From Firm-04 sp045600205 (GTDB lineage: Bacteria > Bacillota > Clostridia > Oscillospirales > Ruminococcaceae): a DNA stretch of 64,000 nt. The notes below the pieces were generated by a model that searched no databases, was not told the origin of the DNA, and worked only from the letters and a program-made list of their open reading frames with translations. Positions within the stretch are counted from its first letter, which is position 1. Each line of letters begins with the position of its first letter. Position numbers and translations under genes: made by a program. This document shows positions 50,116 to 60,239 of the stretch, piece by piece. The DNA lies in NCBI GenBank assembly GCA_045600205.1, contig JAZRXM010000014.1, positions 1 to 64,000 on the forward strand, read 5' to 3'.

Positions 50116-51732
50116 TCAGTCTGCGTTCTCGCTGTCAGAATCTGCTTTCGGCGCATTCAGCGACTTCATCGTCGGGAACAGCAATACATCGCGGATGGAC
50201 ATACTGTTGGTCAGCAGCATGACCAGACGGTCAATGCCGTAGCCGATGCCGCCCGTAGGAGGCATACCGATCTCCAGTGCGTTCATGAAGTCCTCGTCGA
50301 TGTGGTTTGCCTCGTCGTCGCCCTTCTTGATGAGCTCTTCCTGTGCCTCAAAACGACCTCTCTGGTCGATCGGGTCATTCAGCTCGGAGTATGCATTACA
50401 CATCTCACGGGCGGTAATGAACAGCTCAAAACGCTCGACATAATCGGGCTTATCGGGCTTGCGCTTGGTCAGCGGCGAAATCTCAACGGGATGGTCCATA
50501 ACAAAGGTCGGCTGAATCAGCTTCTCCTCAACAAATTCCTCGAAGAACAGGTTAAGGATATCGCCCTTTTCGTGGCGGTTTTCGTAGTGGACGCCCTTTT
50601 CGTCAGCAATTTTCTTTGCTGCGGCGGTATCGGGGATCTGGTCAAAATCCACGCCCGCGTACTGCTTGACGGCATCAATCATGGTGATTCTTGCAAACGG
50701 TTTGCCGAGGTCAATCATGACATCGCCGTAAGGAATCAGGGTAGTACCGCAAACGGTCTGTGCCACATGGCGGAACATATTTTCCGTCAGATCCATCATG
50801 CCGTGGTAGTCAGTATATGCCTGATAGAGTTCCATCAGGGTAAATTCGGGGTTATGGCGGGTATCAACGCCCTCATTACGGAACACTCTGCCGATCTCGT
50901 AGACTTTTTCCAGTCCGCCGACAATCAGACGCTTCAGATACAGTTCCAGAGAAATACGCAGTTTGACATCCTCGTCTAATGCGTTGTAGTGCGTTTCGAA
51001 AGGTCTTGCAGCCGCACCGCCTGCGTTTGCGACCAGCATCGGCGTTTCGACTTCCAGGAAGCCCTGTGCATCGAGCCACTGACGAATTGCTGCAATGATC
51101 TTGCTGCGTTTGATAAAGGTATCACGAACATCCTCGTTCATGATCAGATCCACGTAACGCTGACGATAACGGGTATCGCGGTCGGTCAGACCGTGGAACT
51201 TTTCGGGGAGCGGCTGCAGCGATTTGGACAGCAGCGTCACCTTGAATGCGTGAACGGAAAGCTCACCGCTTCTGGTGCGGAACAGCTTGCCCGTAACGCC
51301 CATAATGTCGCCGATATCCCATTTTTTGAATGCAGCGAAGGCATCCTCGCCGATGTCGTTCATACGGACATACACCTGAATGCGTCCTTCGCGGTCGCGC
51401 AGGTCAAGGAAGTTTGCCTTGCCCATTTTGCGCCAGCTCATGATACGACCTGCAACGGTCACTTCAAACTCCTCGTTGAGCTTTTCGACTGCTGCCTTTT
51501 TGGTTTCCTCATCGGCATCTTCAGGCAGAGCAGCATTCATTTTTGCCTCTGCCTCGCCGAACATTTCGCGGCACTGCGCGGTATTTGCAGTTACATCAAA
51601 GCGGGTGATCCGGAACGGATCATTGCCGCTCTGCTGCATTTCGGTCAGCTTATCCAGACGAATCTGACGGAATTCCGAAGGATCGCCTGTCTGATCTGCA
51701 TTCTGCTGCGGATTTACATTCTGTTCACTCAT
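50116..51732 (-). CDS. lysS: Lysyl-tRNA synthetase (class II)
   Basis: Charges tRNA-Lys. 538 residues from ATG 51732 (MSEQN), chosen because GAGGA is 9 bp away; an in-frame codon at 51741 touches it. N-terminal OB-fold anticodon-binding domain (about 60-170), then the class II catalytic core with motif 2 GRVFRNEGVDTRHNPEFT near 275-292 and motif 3 GGIGYGIDRLVML near 500-512. A 40-residue Gln/Asn/Ser-rich N-terminal extension and an acidic C-terminus (DSDSENAD) are mild oddities. Starts 20 bp after greA and is followed by a terminator within a dispersed repeat. Confidence 0.96.
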   Translation of the reverse strand: MSEQNVNPQQNADQTGDPSEFRQIRLDKLTEMQQSGNDPFRITRFDVTANTAQCREMFGEAEAKMNAALPEDADEETKKAAVEKLNEEFEVTVAGRIMSWRKMGKANFLDLRDREGRIQVYVRMNDIGEDAFAAFKKWDIGDIMGVTGKLFRTRSGELSVHAFKVTLLSKSLQPLPEKFHGLTDRDTRYRQRYVDLIMNEDVRDTFIKRSKIIAAIRQWLDAQGFLEVETPMLVANAGGAAARPFETHYNALDEDVKLRISLELYLKRLIVGGLEKVYEIGRVFRNEGVDTRHNPEFTLMELYQAYTDYHGMMDLTENMFRHVAQTVCGTTLIPYGDVMIDLGKPFARITMIDAVKQYAGVDFDQIPDTAAAKKIADEKGVHYENRHEKGDILNLFFEEFVEEKLIQPTFVMDHPVEISPLTKRKPDKPDYVERFELFITAREMCNAYSELNDPIDQRGRFEAQEELIKKGDDEANHIDEDFMNALEIGMPPTGGIGYGIDRLVMLLTNSMSIRDVLLFPTMKSLNAPKADSDSENAD

Positions 51733-51752
51733 ATGGGTCATTCCTCACTTCA

Positions 51753-52244
51753 TCAGGCTTTATCCATCGAAATATCAATAATATGGAATGTCATCATGCC
51801 GATGGGAGCCTCAACGATAAACGCATCGCCGACGCGCTTGTGCAGTGCAGCTTTGCCGATCGGGGATTCATCGGAGATCCAGCCCTTTGCGTAGTCGGAC
51901 TCGGTACGGCCGACAATTTTCAGGGTCTCGATCTTCTCAGGGTTATCGCCAAATGCATCGCGCTTGAGGGTAACGACCGAGCCGTTGCCGACCTCATCCA
52001 CAGAAATGGTCTGGACGATCTCAGCGTGTGCAAGGGTATATTCCAGTTCAGAAATTTCGGTTTCAAGACGAGCCTGCTCGTTTCGCGCTTCATCATATTC
52101 CGCGTTTTCGGACAAGTCGCCGTAGCTTCTTGCTTCAGCCAACTGGTCAGCGACCTCGCGGCGGCGGGTTCCGATCAAATATGCAAGTTGTTGTTCCAGC
52201 GCCTCGTAATGCGCTTTTGACATTTGCTCTACATGCTCTGCCAT
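51753..52244 (-). CDS. greA: Transcription elongation factor GreA
   Basis: Enters the RNA polymerase secondary channel and stimulates cleavage of backtracked RNA. 163 residues: N-terminal coiled coil (about 10-80) with the conserved tip acidic pair in SYGDLSENAEYDEAR near 40-54, and a C-terminal FKBP-like domain with GRTESDYAKGWISDESPIGKAAL. GGAGG before ATG 52244. It is translated with lysS, 20 bp apart. No clear promoter lies between the carB terminator and greA, so read-through from carB is possible. Confidence 0.96.
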   Translation of the reverse strand: MAEHVEQMSKAHYEALEQQLAYLIGTRRREVADQLAEARSYGDLSENAEYDEARNEQARLETEISELEYTLAHAEIVQTISVDEVGNGSVVTLKRDAFGDNPEKIETLKIVGRTESDYAKGWISDESPIGKAALHKRVGDAFIVEAPIGMMTFHIIDISMDKA

Positions 52245-52282
52245 GGGGATGCCTCCGTTTCGTATGTTATGAAAATACTCAA

Positions 52283-52317
52283 AGTAGGGAGCAGTGTTTT
52301 TCGCGCTGCTCCCTACT
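52283..52317 (-). terminator. Terminator of carB
   Basis: Perfect 12-bp stem AGTAGGGAGCAG/CTGCTCCCTACT with an 11-nt loop, followed on the minus strand by TTGAGTATTTTC. Confidence 0.85.
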
Positions 52318-52333
52318 GTTTCAGGGACAAAAA

Positions 52334-55300
52334 TCAGTCTGTGATCTCGCGGTGGAATTCCTGGAGCGACTTCACGCTCAGACCTGCGTGCTGCTCCTTG
52401 ATTGCGCGGATACCCTCTGTGCTTGCCATTGCCGCAGCCATCGTAGTGATGTACGGAATGCGGTATTTGATTGCAGCTTTACGAATATAGCTGTCATCGT
52501 GCAAGCTTTCGGCACCTGCGGGCGTATTGATGATGAGATCAATCTTGCCGTTGGTCATTGCATCGGTGATGTTCGGACGACCTTCGTACAGCTTCTTGAT
52601 CTTCTCAGCAGGGATGCCGCTTTCAGCAATCATATCGTAGGTTCTGCCTGTTGCCAGGATCTTGAAGCCGAGTTCATGGAAGTTCTTTGCGATCGGCAGC
52701 AATTCAGCCTTATCTCTGTTGCAGACAGAGAGCAGAACAGTACCCGAAACAGGCAGTCTGGTCTGAGTTGCTTCCTGTGCCTTGAAGTATGCCTCGCCGA
52801 AGTTCGGAGAAATGCCGAGCACTTCGCCTGTGGAACGCATTTCCGGTCCGAGGACAGGGTCAACTTCCTGGAACATATTGAACGGGAACACAGCCTCCTT
52901 GACGCCGTGATGCGGAATCTTCCGATCGTGCAGCGACGGTACGGGAGAAGGCTTGCCGGTCAGTTCGGTGGTCATGATCTGCGTTGCGATACGAACCATG
53001 TTGATCGCACAGACCTTGGAAACCAGCGGAACGGTACGGGATGCACGTGGGTTTGCTTCGAGAACGTAAACCGTGTCATCCTCAATTGCATACTGCATAT
53101 TCATCAAGCCCGAAACGCCCATTTCCACGGCGATCTTGCGGGTGTAATCCTTGATGGTTTCAACGTGCTTTGCGCTGAGGTTCAGCGAAGGCAGAACGCA
53201 TGCAGAGTCGCCCGAATGAACGCCTGCAAGCTCGATGTGCTCCATCACGGCAGGAACAAAGCAGTGTGTGCCGTCAGAGATTGCATCTGCCTCGCACTCA
53301 GTAGCGTGGTGCAGGAAACGGTCGATCAGAATGGGTCTGTCAGGGGTAACGCCGACGGCTGCGGACATATACACGCGCAGCATCTCGTCATCGTGAACGA
53401 CCTCCATGCCGCGGCCGCCCAGAACGTAGGACGGACGAACCATGACAGGATAGCCGATGCGATTTGCGATTTCCAGAGCATCCTCAACGGTAACAGCCAT
53501 ACCGGATTCCGGCATCGGGATGTTCAGTTTTTCCATCATTGCACGGAAATGATCTCTGTCCTCTGCGAGGTCGATGGTTTCAGGAGATGTACCGAGAATC
53601 TTGACGCCGTTCTTCTTCAGATCAGCAGCAAGGTTCAGAGGAGTCTGACCGCCGAACTGTGCGATGACACCGACAGGCTTTTCTTTCTCGTAGATCTGGA
53701 GAACATCCTCCAAAGTCAGCGGCTCGAAATACAGTCTGTCAGAGGTATCATAGTCAGTGGAAACCGTTTCGGGGTTGCAGTTGACAATGATTGTTTCAAA
53801 ACCGAGATCTTTCAGAGCAAGTGCCGCATGAACACAGCAGTAGTCGAACTCAATGCCCTGACCAATACGGTTCGGACCGCCGCCAAGGATCATGATCTTC
53901 GGACGATCGGTGCTGTTGGTCTTTGCATCCTCCGTGATGTGATAGGAGGAGTAGTAATATGCGCTGTCCTTGGTGCCGCTTACGTGAACGCCTTCCCAGC
54001 CTTCACGGATGCCTGCTGCATAGCGGGCATTGCGGACGTCATCCTCGGAAACTTCGAGCAGCTTTGCCAGATAGCGGTCAGAGAAGCCGTCGAGTTTCGC
54101 CTGCTTCAGAACATCAGCAGACGGTACCTTGCCCTTGGATGCGAGCAGGGTCTTTTCTTCCTCAACCAGTTCGAGCATCTGCTCAATGAACCACTTCTTG
54201 ATCTTGGTCAGATTGAACAGCTCATCAACCGTTGCGCCCTTGCGCAGAGCTTCGTACATGATATACTGACGGTTGCTGGTCGGGTAAACGAGCATAGAAA
54301 GCAGCTCGTCCTTGGATTTCTCGTTGAAGGTCTTGACGAAGCCAAGACCGTAGTTGCCGGTTTCCAGGCTGCGGATTGCTTTCTGGAAAGCTTCCTTGTA
54401 GGTCTTGCCGATGGACATGACCTCACCGACTGCACGCATCTGTGTACCGAGTTTATCCTCAGCACCCTTGAACTTTTCGAAAGCCCAGCGTGCAAACTTG
54501 ATGACAACATAATCGCCCGAGGGAACATATTTATCCAGCGTGCCGTATTTGCCGCACTCCATCTCGTCGAGGGTCAGACCTGCGGCGAGCATTGCGGAAA
54601 CCAGAGCGATCGGGAAACCGGTTGCTTTGGAAGCCAGTGCGGAAGAACGGGAAGTACGCGGGTTGATCTCGATACAAACGATGCGGTCGGAAACGGGGTC
54701 GTGAGCGAACTGGCAGTTGCAGCCGCCGATGACCTCAATTTTCTCGACAATACGGTAAGCCTGCTCCTGCATTCTCTTCTGGGTTGCCTCAGAGATGGTG
54801 AGCATCGGGGCAGAGCAGAAAGAGTCACCGGTGTGAACGCCGACAGGGTCGATGTTCTCGATAAAGCAGACGGTGATCATGTTGTTTTTCGCATCGCGAA
54901 CAACTTCGAGTTCGAGTTCTTCCCAACCGGTGATGCACTCCTCAACGAGTACCTGACCGATCAGAGAAGCCTGCAAACCTCTTGCGCAGACGATCTTGAG
55001 CTCTTCGATGTTATAGACCATACCGCCGCCGGCACCGCCCATGGTATAGGCAGGACGCAGAACGACAGGATAGCCGAGCTTATCAGCAATGGCAACAGCC
55101 TCGTCAACGGAGTAAGCAACTTCGGAACGAGCCATTTCCACGCCGATGGACTCCATGGTTTTCTTAAATTCAATTCTGTCCTCGCCACGCTCGATTGCAT
55201 CGACCTGCACACCGATGACCTCAACATTGTATTCCTTGAGGACGCCGGCTTTATCAAGCTCGGAACAGAGATTCAGACCCGATTGTCCGCCAAGATTAGG

Positions 55301-55561
55301 AAGAACAGCGTCCGGACGCTCTTTCTTGATGATCTCGGTAAGTCTTTCGCAGTTAAGCGGTTCGATGTAAGTAACATCGGCGACATCGGGGTCTGTCATA
55401 ATGGTAGCGGGGTTTGAGTTGACCAATACGATTTCGTATCCGAGTTTACGGAGAGCCTTACAGGCCTGCGTACCTGAATAGTCGAACTCGCATGCTTGTC
55501 CGATAATGATCGGACCTGAACCGATAATCAGAACCTTGTGAATATCATTTCTTTTTGGCAT
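52334..55561 (-). CDS. carB: Carbamoyl-phosphate synthase large subunit
   Basis: Makes carbamoyl phosphate for arginine and pyrimidines from bicarbonate, ammonia (from the small subunit) and two ATP. 1075 residues, a normal length, with two homologous ATP-grasp halves: half one starts IHKVLIIGSGPIIIGQACEFDYSG, half two KIMILGGGPNRIGQGIEFDYC. The oligomerisation region lies between (about 400-550), and the C-terminal allosteric MGS-like domain near 940-1070. The small subunit carA is not adjacent on either side, so it must lie elsewhere. Own promoter (55590-55619) and terminator. Confidence 0.97.
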   Translation of the reverse strand: MPKRNDIHKVLIIGSGPIIIGQACEFDYSGTQACKALRKLGYEIVLVNSNPATIMTDPDVADVTYIEPLNCERLTEIIKKERPDAVLPNLGGQSGLNLCSELDKAGVLKEYNVEVIGVQVDAIERGEDRIEFKKTMESIGVEMARSEVAYSVDEAVAIADKLGYPVVLRPAYTMGGAGGGMVYNIEELKIVCARGLQASLIGQVLVEECITGWEELELEVVRDAKNNMITVCFIENIDPVGVHTGDSFCSAPMLTISEATQKRMQEQAYRIVEKIEVIGGCNCQFAHDPVSDRIVCIEINPRTSRSSALASKATGFPIALVSAMLAAGLTLDEMECGKYGTLDKYVPSGDYVVIKFARWAFEKFKGAEDKLGTQMRAVGEVMSIGKTYKEAFQKAIRSLETGNYGLGFVKTFNEKSKDELLSMLVYPTSNRQYIMYEALRKGATVDELFNLTKIKKWFIEQMLELVEEEKTLLASKGKVPSADVLKQAKLDGFSDRYLAKLLEVSEDDVRNARYAAGIREGWEGVHVSGTKDSAYYYSSYHITEDAKTNSTDRPKIMILGGGPNRIGQGIEFDYCCVHAALALKDLGFETIIVNCNPETVSTDYDTSDRLYFEPLTLEDVLQIYEKEKPVGVIAQFGGQTPLNLAADLKKNGVKILGTSPETIDLAEDRDHFRAMMEKLNIPMPESGMAVTVEDALEIANRIGYPVMVRPSYVLGGRGMEVVHDDEMLRVYMSAAVGVTPDRPILIDRFLHHATECEADAISDGTHCFVPAVMEHIELAGVHSGDSACVLPSLNLSAKHVETIKDYTRKIAVEMGVSGLMNMQYAIEDDTVYVLEANPRASRTVPLVSKVCAINMVRIATQIMTTELTGKPSPVPSLHDRKIPHHGVKEAVFPFNMFQEVDPVLGPEMRSTGEVLGISPNFGEAYFKAQEATQTRLPVSGTVLLSVCNRDKAELLPIAKNFHELGFKILATGRTYDMIAESGIPAEKIKKLYEGRPNITDAMTNGKIDLIINTPAGAESLHDDSYIRKAAIKYRIPYITTMAAAMASTEGIRAIKEQHAGLSVKSLQEFHREITD

Positions 55562-55589
55562 AATGCAAGCACCTCACTTCTAACATGAT

Positions 55590-55619
55590 ATTATATCACA
55601 GAACAGGATGTAATTGCAA
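55590..55619 (-). promoter_or_regulatory. Promoter of carB
   Basis: Minus strand TTGCAA, 18-bp spacer, TATAAT, about 28 bp before the start codon, so the leader is very short. Confidence 0.75.
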
Positions 55620-55785
55620 GTGTTTTTGAGGATTTTTTGAAAATTGACATTCCGCATAAAAGTGGTGAGAGGATAGCGAAGTATTCTGCAATTTTGGCTA
55701 GACGGAATGATTGGCAGTTGCCTGTATATCCTTTTCCCCTCCAAATTTCTGCTCGACGCTTATTCCGGGGATCCGACAGCAGAAT

Positions 55786-57261
55786 CTATATCAATTCACC
55801 CAGCATCCCGAGTTTTTTCTTCATCAGTTCCTCATACCGCTGCAAATACTCATACGGATACTTGCACTCGGTCACGCGCTCGATTCCGCGCTGCCCGCCA
55901 ATCACTTTCGTCGATGCCCCCGACCCGATTCCAAGAATCGTCTGCGAATCGTCCATCATCAGCACATTGTACGGGCTTTCGTATCCCGCCTTGGCGTAGC
56001 CCACATTTTCCAGATTTGCCGCCATGTTCTTCTGCCGATAGAGGTAATACGGGCGATATCCCGCCTTCGTCAATGTTTCTTGCGCATATTCGACCATTTC
56101 GCTGACAACATTCTCATCAGGCATTGGCAGCGATGCGTAAAAATCCGCCGCTTTTTTCAGCGAGAGGCAATGCACCGTGATGCTTTCGGGGTCCAGCGCA
56201 ACTGCCTTGTCGATGCTTTCCCGAAAGCCCGTAATCGTATCGCAGGGCAGTCCCGCAATGAAATCCATGTTGACGTTTTCAAATCCCATAGATTTTGCCA
56301 GAAGATACGTGTCAATTGTATCCTGTGCGGTATGCGGTCTGCCTGCCGCCTCCAGAACTTCATCCTGAAAGCTCTGTGGGTTGACCGAGATTCTTGTCAC
56401 GCCAAAGTCGCGCAGGATCTGCAATTTCTCGTAGGTAATCGTATCGGGGCGTCCCGCTTCCACGGTATACTCCCGCAGCGAAACGTCATGCAGCAGCTCG
56501 TTTTTCAGCCATGTCAGCAGATCGCACAACTGTGCCGCATCCAGTACGGTCGGGGTACCGCCGCCGATATACAATGTATCAATTTCCAGTTTCTTCTGAG
56601 AAATCAGTGCATTCATCCTGCCGATTTCGTCATGCAGTTTCTCGAGATACTGTGGCAGAAGCTTCTGTTTCATCGCAGATACGGAATTGCTGACAAACGA
56701 GCAGTAACGGCATCTGGTCGGGCAAAATGGAATCGACACATAGACGCTGACGGCATTTTTCTGAGGAGTTTCGTCAAAAATCGGTTGCTGCACGCGCAAA
56801 ATGTCGGCAGCAAGCTGTGTTTTCTCCTCGGAAACGTGCCAGACCCGCCGAAACGTATCCATTGCCTGCGGAATACTGCCATCGCGGGCGGCAAACCGCC
56901 GCAGCAGGTTGACGGGGCGGATACCCGTGAGCATTCCCCACGCGGGACGCTTTCCGGAAGCCTCGCAAAGCGGTTGGTAAAGCAGCGCAGAGATTTCGCG
57001 GTCAAGGTCGTTGCCCTGTATCGAATCCGGCATGGTTTTCTCGTTGATATGTGATTTTCCGTCCCATATCAGTGTACAGGAAAGCCGCTGCATTCCGTCA
57101 GGGAGCAGGGTCAGGACCGCCGAGATACAGTCCTCCTGCGGCACTTTTTCCGTGATTCCGACTGAAAATGCAAATTTTTCAGCGGGCAGAAACAGTTTCA
57201 GCAGCGCTTCCATCTCGTAGGTGCGCTGATGTCCAAAAGCGTGTATCAGCATAATTTTCAC
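55786..57261 (-). CDS. hemZ: HemZ-like radical SAM coproporphyrinogen dehydrogenase
   Basis: Radical SAM enzyme of the oxygen-independent coproporphyrinogen oxidase family. 491 residues with an N-terminal HemZ-type domain (about 1-160), then the 4Fe-4S motif SIPFCPTRCRYCSFVSN with Cys-x3-Cys-x2-Cys near 180, and GGGTPTVLDAAQL near 228. Further HemN-like motifs are GRPDTI and SVNPQSFQDEVLEA. Start GTG 57261 overlaps the stop of the upstream hydrolase (GTGA); ATG 57252 is an alternative. Paired with the hydrolase, as often in Clostridia. A role in haem synthesis is doubtful in an anaerobe without other hem genes nearby. Confidence 0.86.
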   Translation of the reverse strand: MKIMLIHAFGHQRTYEMEALLKLFLPAEKFAFSVGITEKVPQEDCISAVLTLLPDGMQRLSCTLIWDGKSHINEKTMPDSIQGNDLDREISALLYQPLCEASGKRPAWGMLTGIRPVNLLRRFAARDGSIPQAMDTFRRVWHVSEEKTQLAADILRVQQPIFDETPQKNAVSVYVSIPFCPTRCRYCSFVSNSVSAMKQKLLPQYLEKLHDEIGRMNALISQKKLEIDTLYIGGGTPTVLDAAQLCDLLTWLKNELLHDVSLREYTVEAGRPDTITYEKLQILRDFGVTRISVNPQSFQDEVLEAAGRPHTAQDTIDTYLLAKSMGFENVNMDFIAGLPCDTITGFRESIDKAVALDPESITVHCLSLKKAADFYASLPMPDENVVSEMVEYAQETLTKAGYRPYYLYRQKNMAANLENVGYAKAGYESPYNVLMMDDSQTILGIGSGASTKVIGGQRGIERVTECKYPYEYLQRYEELMKKKLGMLGELI

Positions 57262-57890
57262 AACTCCGCGGTCAGATAATGGCTAAATTCGCGCTCATGC
57301 GAGAGGGTCGTGTTGTCGTAGTGTCCGCAGTAGACCTCGCAGTCGCCCTCCAGTTTGCCAAGGTGAGCGAGCGATTTCCGCATATCTTTGATGTTTCCGC
57401 CCGGAAAATCCACTCTGCCGACGCTGTCCCGAAAGAGCGTATCGCCCGAAAACAGGACATTCTCGTGACGGAAACAGGAACCGCCCGGCGTGTGACCGGG
57501 TGTATGGATCACAGAAAATGTCAGTTCTTCCGAGAATTTCAGTATATAGCCATCCTCAAAGGTACGGATATCCTTCGGTTCGCGGTATTCATTGCCGTAG
57601 CCAAGCCCCACCGCCAGACTTTTCGATGCGGAAATGAGCATCGGCTGATCCAGCGTGTGAATATATACGGGAATTTGCAGTTCCTGCTGGATTTCCGCAG
57701 CTGCTCCAAAATGGTCGTAATGCGCGTGGGTGAGCAGAATTGCCAGTGGTTTGAGTTGTTTTTCTCGCACCACCGATATAATCCGTTCCGCTTCCGCACC
57801 GGTATCAATCAAAACGGCATTGCCTTGCGCATCCGAAACAATATGGCAGTTTGCCTCCAGCCGTCCCACGGCAATCGTACAAATATCCAT
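57258..57890 (-). CDS. Metallo-beta-lactamase-fold hydrolase (glyoxalase II-like)
   Basis: 210 residues, soluble. Metal-binding motifs in order: THAHYDHFGA near 54-63 (HxHxDH), HTPGHTPGGSC near 129-139, LFSGDTLFRDSVGR near 146-159, and a final YCGHYDNTT near 189. This pattern is the YcbL/GloB-like subgroup that hydrolyses thioesters such as S-lactoylglutathione, but the substrate in Firmicutes is often unknown. It overlaps the hemZ start by 4 bp, so the two are translated together. Located 74 bp downstream of relA, with a hairpin between. Confidence 0.9.
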   Translation of the reverse strand: MDICTIAVGRLEANCHIVSDAQGNAVLIDTGAEAERIISVVREKQLKPLAILLTHAHYDHFGAAAEIQQELQIPVYIHTLDQPMLISASKSLAVGLGYGNEYREPKDIRTFEDGYILKFSEELTFSVIHTPGHTPGGSCFRHENVLFSGDTLFRDSVGRVDFPGGNIKDMRKSLAHLGKLEGDCEVYCGHYDNTTLSHEREFSHYLTAEL

Positions 57891-57923
57891 GAAAAGCCCT
57901 CGTTTCTGCGTGATATCATAAGT

Positions 57924-57949
57924 TACCCCGCCCTTTTGCAGACGGGGTA
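57924..57949 (-). terminator. Weak terminator after relA
   Basis: Stem TACCCCG/CGGGGTA with a 12-nt loop, no U-tract. Partial read-through into the hydrolase-hemZ pair is likely. Confidence 0.5.
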
Positions 57950-57964
57950 TTGATGTAAAAAGAA

Positions 57965-60169
57965 TCAGTTTGCCGCACGGTCTGCCGATACGACATCCCT
58001 GACACGCCGCATTTTCTCCAGCAGATTTTTGAGCTGGTCGGCGGTCGCGACCTTAACGGTCGCCTCAAACACGATGTTGCTGTTTTTCAGCGTGCGCGAG
58101 CCGGAATGCAGCACGGGAATATGTGCTTCTTTCAGCACGCCGTAGAGGTCGTAGACCAAGTCTACGCGGGATAATCCCAAAACCTCAATACTTGCTTGGA
58201 TTTCCTGTGGTTCGCTGTTGTCAGACCACTGCACATCCGCCCAACGCTCCAGTTCCTCGGGAACATTCTGGCGCAGTGCTGCGAGGTAGTTTTTGCAGGT
58301 TTTCGTGTGGATCGAGAGTCCGTGCCCGCGTGTGATAAATCCGACAATTTCATCGCCGGGAAGCGGACTGCAACAACGTGCAAACTTTACCAGACAGTCA
58401 TCAATTTTATCGAGAATGATGCCGCTGTTGCCTGCGGTCATGGTCGGCGGATCAATTTTCTGCTCCTCGGGAGCTTCCAGCGGCGCAAATCTGCGCTTAT
58501 ACTGCTCACGAATACGCATCATCAGGCGTTCCATGCTGAGTCCGCCGTAGCCGATTGCCGCATAGTAGTCGTCCAAAGTAGCATATCTGCGCTGTTTCAT
58601 GTCATCTGCAAGGATTTCCTCAAGCTGTGCCTGTGTCAGATTCAGATGCTGTCGTCTGCACTCACGCTCGATGCTGCTCTTGCCTGTTGCGATATTCTCA
58701 TCGCGGCACTCACGTTTGAACCATGCACGGATTTTCGATTTGGCTTCGTTGGTTTTGACAATATCCAGCCAGTCGCGGCTCGGACCCTTGTTCTCGTCCT
58801 TGCTGGTCTGGATTTCCACAATTTCGCCCGTACTCAGACGATAATCCAGCGACACAATTTTGCCGCCGATTTTTGCGCCGACCATACGGTGACCGATCTG
58901 CGTGTGGATGTGGTACGCAAAATCAATGACGGTTGAACCGATCGGCAGGCTGACGGTATCGCCTTTCGGGGTCATGACGACAATATCCTCGGGGGCAATA
59001 TCGCTTTTGATGGTGCTGACGAGTTCTTCGGGGTCATCGCTTGCCTGCTGTGTTTCAATCAGCTGGCGAATCCAGGCAAGCCGCTGTTCCATTTTATCCT
59101 TACCCTGAATGCCCTCTTTGTACTTCCAGTGTGCAGCAACGCCATATTCCGCATTTGCGTGCATTTCCCATGTACGGATCTGCACTTCAAAGGTGATGCC
59201 CTCTTTGCTGATGACCGAGGTATGCAGCGATTGATAGCCGTTTGCCTTGGCATCCGCGATGTAATCCTTGAAACGGTTGGGAATCGGGTGGAACATATCG
59301 TGCATCAGACCCAGCACATTGTAACATTCACCGATAGAGCTGACAATGATGCGGACTGCGTATTTATCGTAAATTTCGTCAATGGTCTTGCCGCCGATGT
59401 ACATTTTCTTGTAGATGCCGTAGATGCTCTTGACACGGCCGTCGATTTTCGGCGGAGATACGAAGTCCTCCGTCTTAAAGCGTTCGCTGATGCGCTGTTT
59501 GATCGTTTCGATAATGGCATCGCGCTCGCTTTTTTTGCCCTCCATGAGCGTTTCAATTTCGCTGTATGCGTAACGGTCAAGAAAGTAGAATGCGCGATCC
59601 TCCAGCTCCTCCTGCACGGACATAATGCCGAGGCGATGCGCGATGGGCGCATAGATATTCATGGTTTCGAGTGCCGTGCGGCGCTGTTTGTGGAGCGGAC
59701 GGTACTGCAAGGTCCGCATATTGTGCAGGCGGTCACAGAGCTTGATGATCATGACACGGATATCCTGTGACATGGCAAGCAGGATTTTCATAATATTCTC
59801 AGCCTGTTGCTGCTCCTGCGAAAACGTCGGTACTTTTGCCAGTTTGGTGACGCCGTCCACAAGCAATGCGACATCCACGCCGAAACGTTTTTTGACGTCA
59901 TCCAATGTGGCACTGGTATCCTCGACGACATCATGCAGCAGCGCGGCACAAAGTGTATCCGTATCCATACCGAGTTCCAGAAGTGTATAGGTGACGGCAA
60001 CCGGGTGGACAATATACGGCTCACCGGATGAGCGGAACTGACCCTCGTGGCATTTCGCGGCATATTCGTAAGCGGTAATGAGCTTGGAAAGGTCATATTG
60101 ACGGTCATCGGTGAGGATTTTATTGATAATCATGTCGATGGTATAGGTTTGTTCACGAAAATCGGGCAT
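57965..60169 (-). CDS. relA: Bifunctional (p)ppGpp synthetase/hydrolase
   Basis: Controls the stringent response. 734 residues in the RelA/SpoT order: HD hydrolase domain (about 40-195) with an intact HD in ALLHDVVEDTSAT near 77, synthetase domain (about 240-350) with GYQSLHTSVISKEG near 312-325, TGS domain (about 400-460, VMTPKGDTVSLPIGSTVIDFAY), helical and zinc-finger-like region with HTKTCKNY, and a C-terminal ACT domain (about 650-734). Both active sites look intact, so it should make and degrade (p)ppGpp. GAAGGAG before ATG 60169 and a promoter at 60211-60239. Divergent from lon. Confidence 0.97.
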   Translation of the reverse strand: MPDFREQTYTIDMIINKILTDDRQYDLSKLITAYEYAAKCHEGQFRSSGEPYIVHPVAVTYTLLELGMDTDTLCAALLHDVVEDTSATLDDVKKRFGVDVALLVDGVTKLAKVPTFSQEQQQAENIMKILLAMSQDIRVMIIKLCDRLHNMRTLQYRPLHKQRRTALETMNIYAPIAHRLGIMSVQEELEDRAFYFLDRYAYSEIETLMEGKKSERDAIIETIKQRISERFKTEDFVSPPKIDGRVKSIYGIYKKMYIGGKTIDEIYDKYAVRIIVSSIGECYNVLGLMHDMFHPIPNRFKDYIADAKANGYQSLHTSVISKEGITFEVQIRTWEMHANAEYGVAAHWKYKEGIQGKDKMEQRLAWIRQLIETQQASDDPEELVSTIKSDIAPEDIVVMTPKGDTVSLPIGSTVIDFAYHIHTQIGHRMVGAKIGGKIVSLDYRLSTGEIVEIQTSKDENKGPSRDWLDIVKTNEAKSKIRAWFKRECRDENIATGKSSIERECRRQHLNLTQAQLEEILADDMKQRRYATLDDYYAAIGYGGLSMERLMMRIREQYKRRFAPLEAPEEQKIDPPTMTAGNSGIILDKIDDCLVKFARCCSPLPGDEIVGFITRGHGLSIHTKTCKNYLAALRQNVPEELERWADVQWSDNSEPQEIQASIEVLGLSRVDLVYDLYGVLKEAHIPVLHSGSRTLKNSNIVFEATVKVATADQLKNLLEKMRRVRDVVSADRAAN

Positions 60170-60210
60170 GGTATCACACTCCTTCTGCCAGATGCAGTGT
60201 TTTTGTTTTT

Positions 60211-60239
60211 AGTATAGCATTTTTCGATGCAAATTGCAA
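60211..60239 (-). promoter_or_regulatory. Promoter of relA
   Basis: Minus strand TTGCAA, 17-bp spacer, TATACT, 42 bp before the start codon. Confidence 0.78.

Noticed and set aside
52028..55417. Long plus-strand reading frame (1129 codons) opposite carB
   Set aside because: Shadow frame of carB and greA; product is low-complexity nonsense rich in Cys and His.
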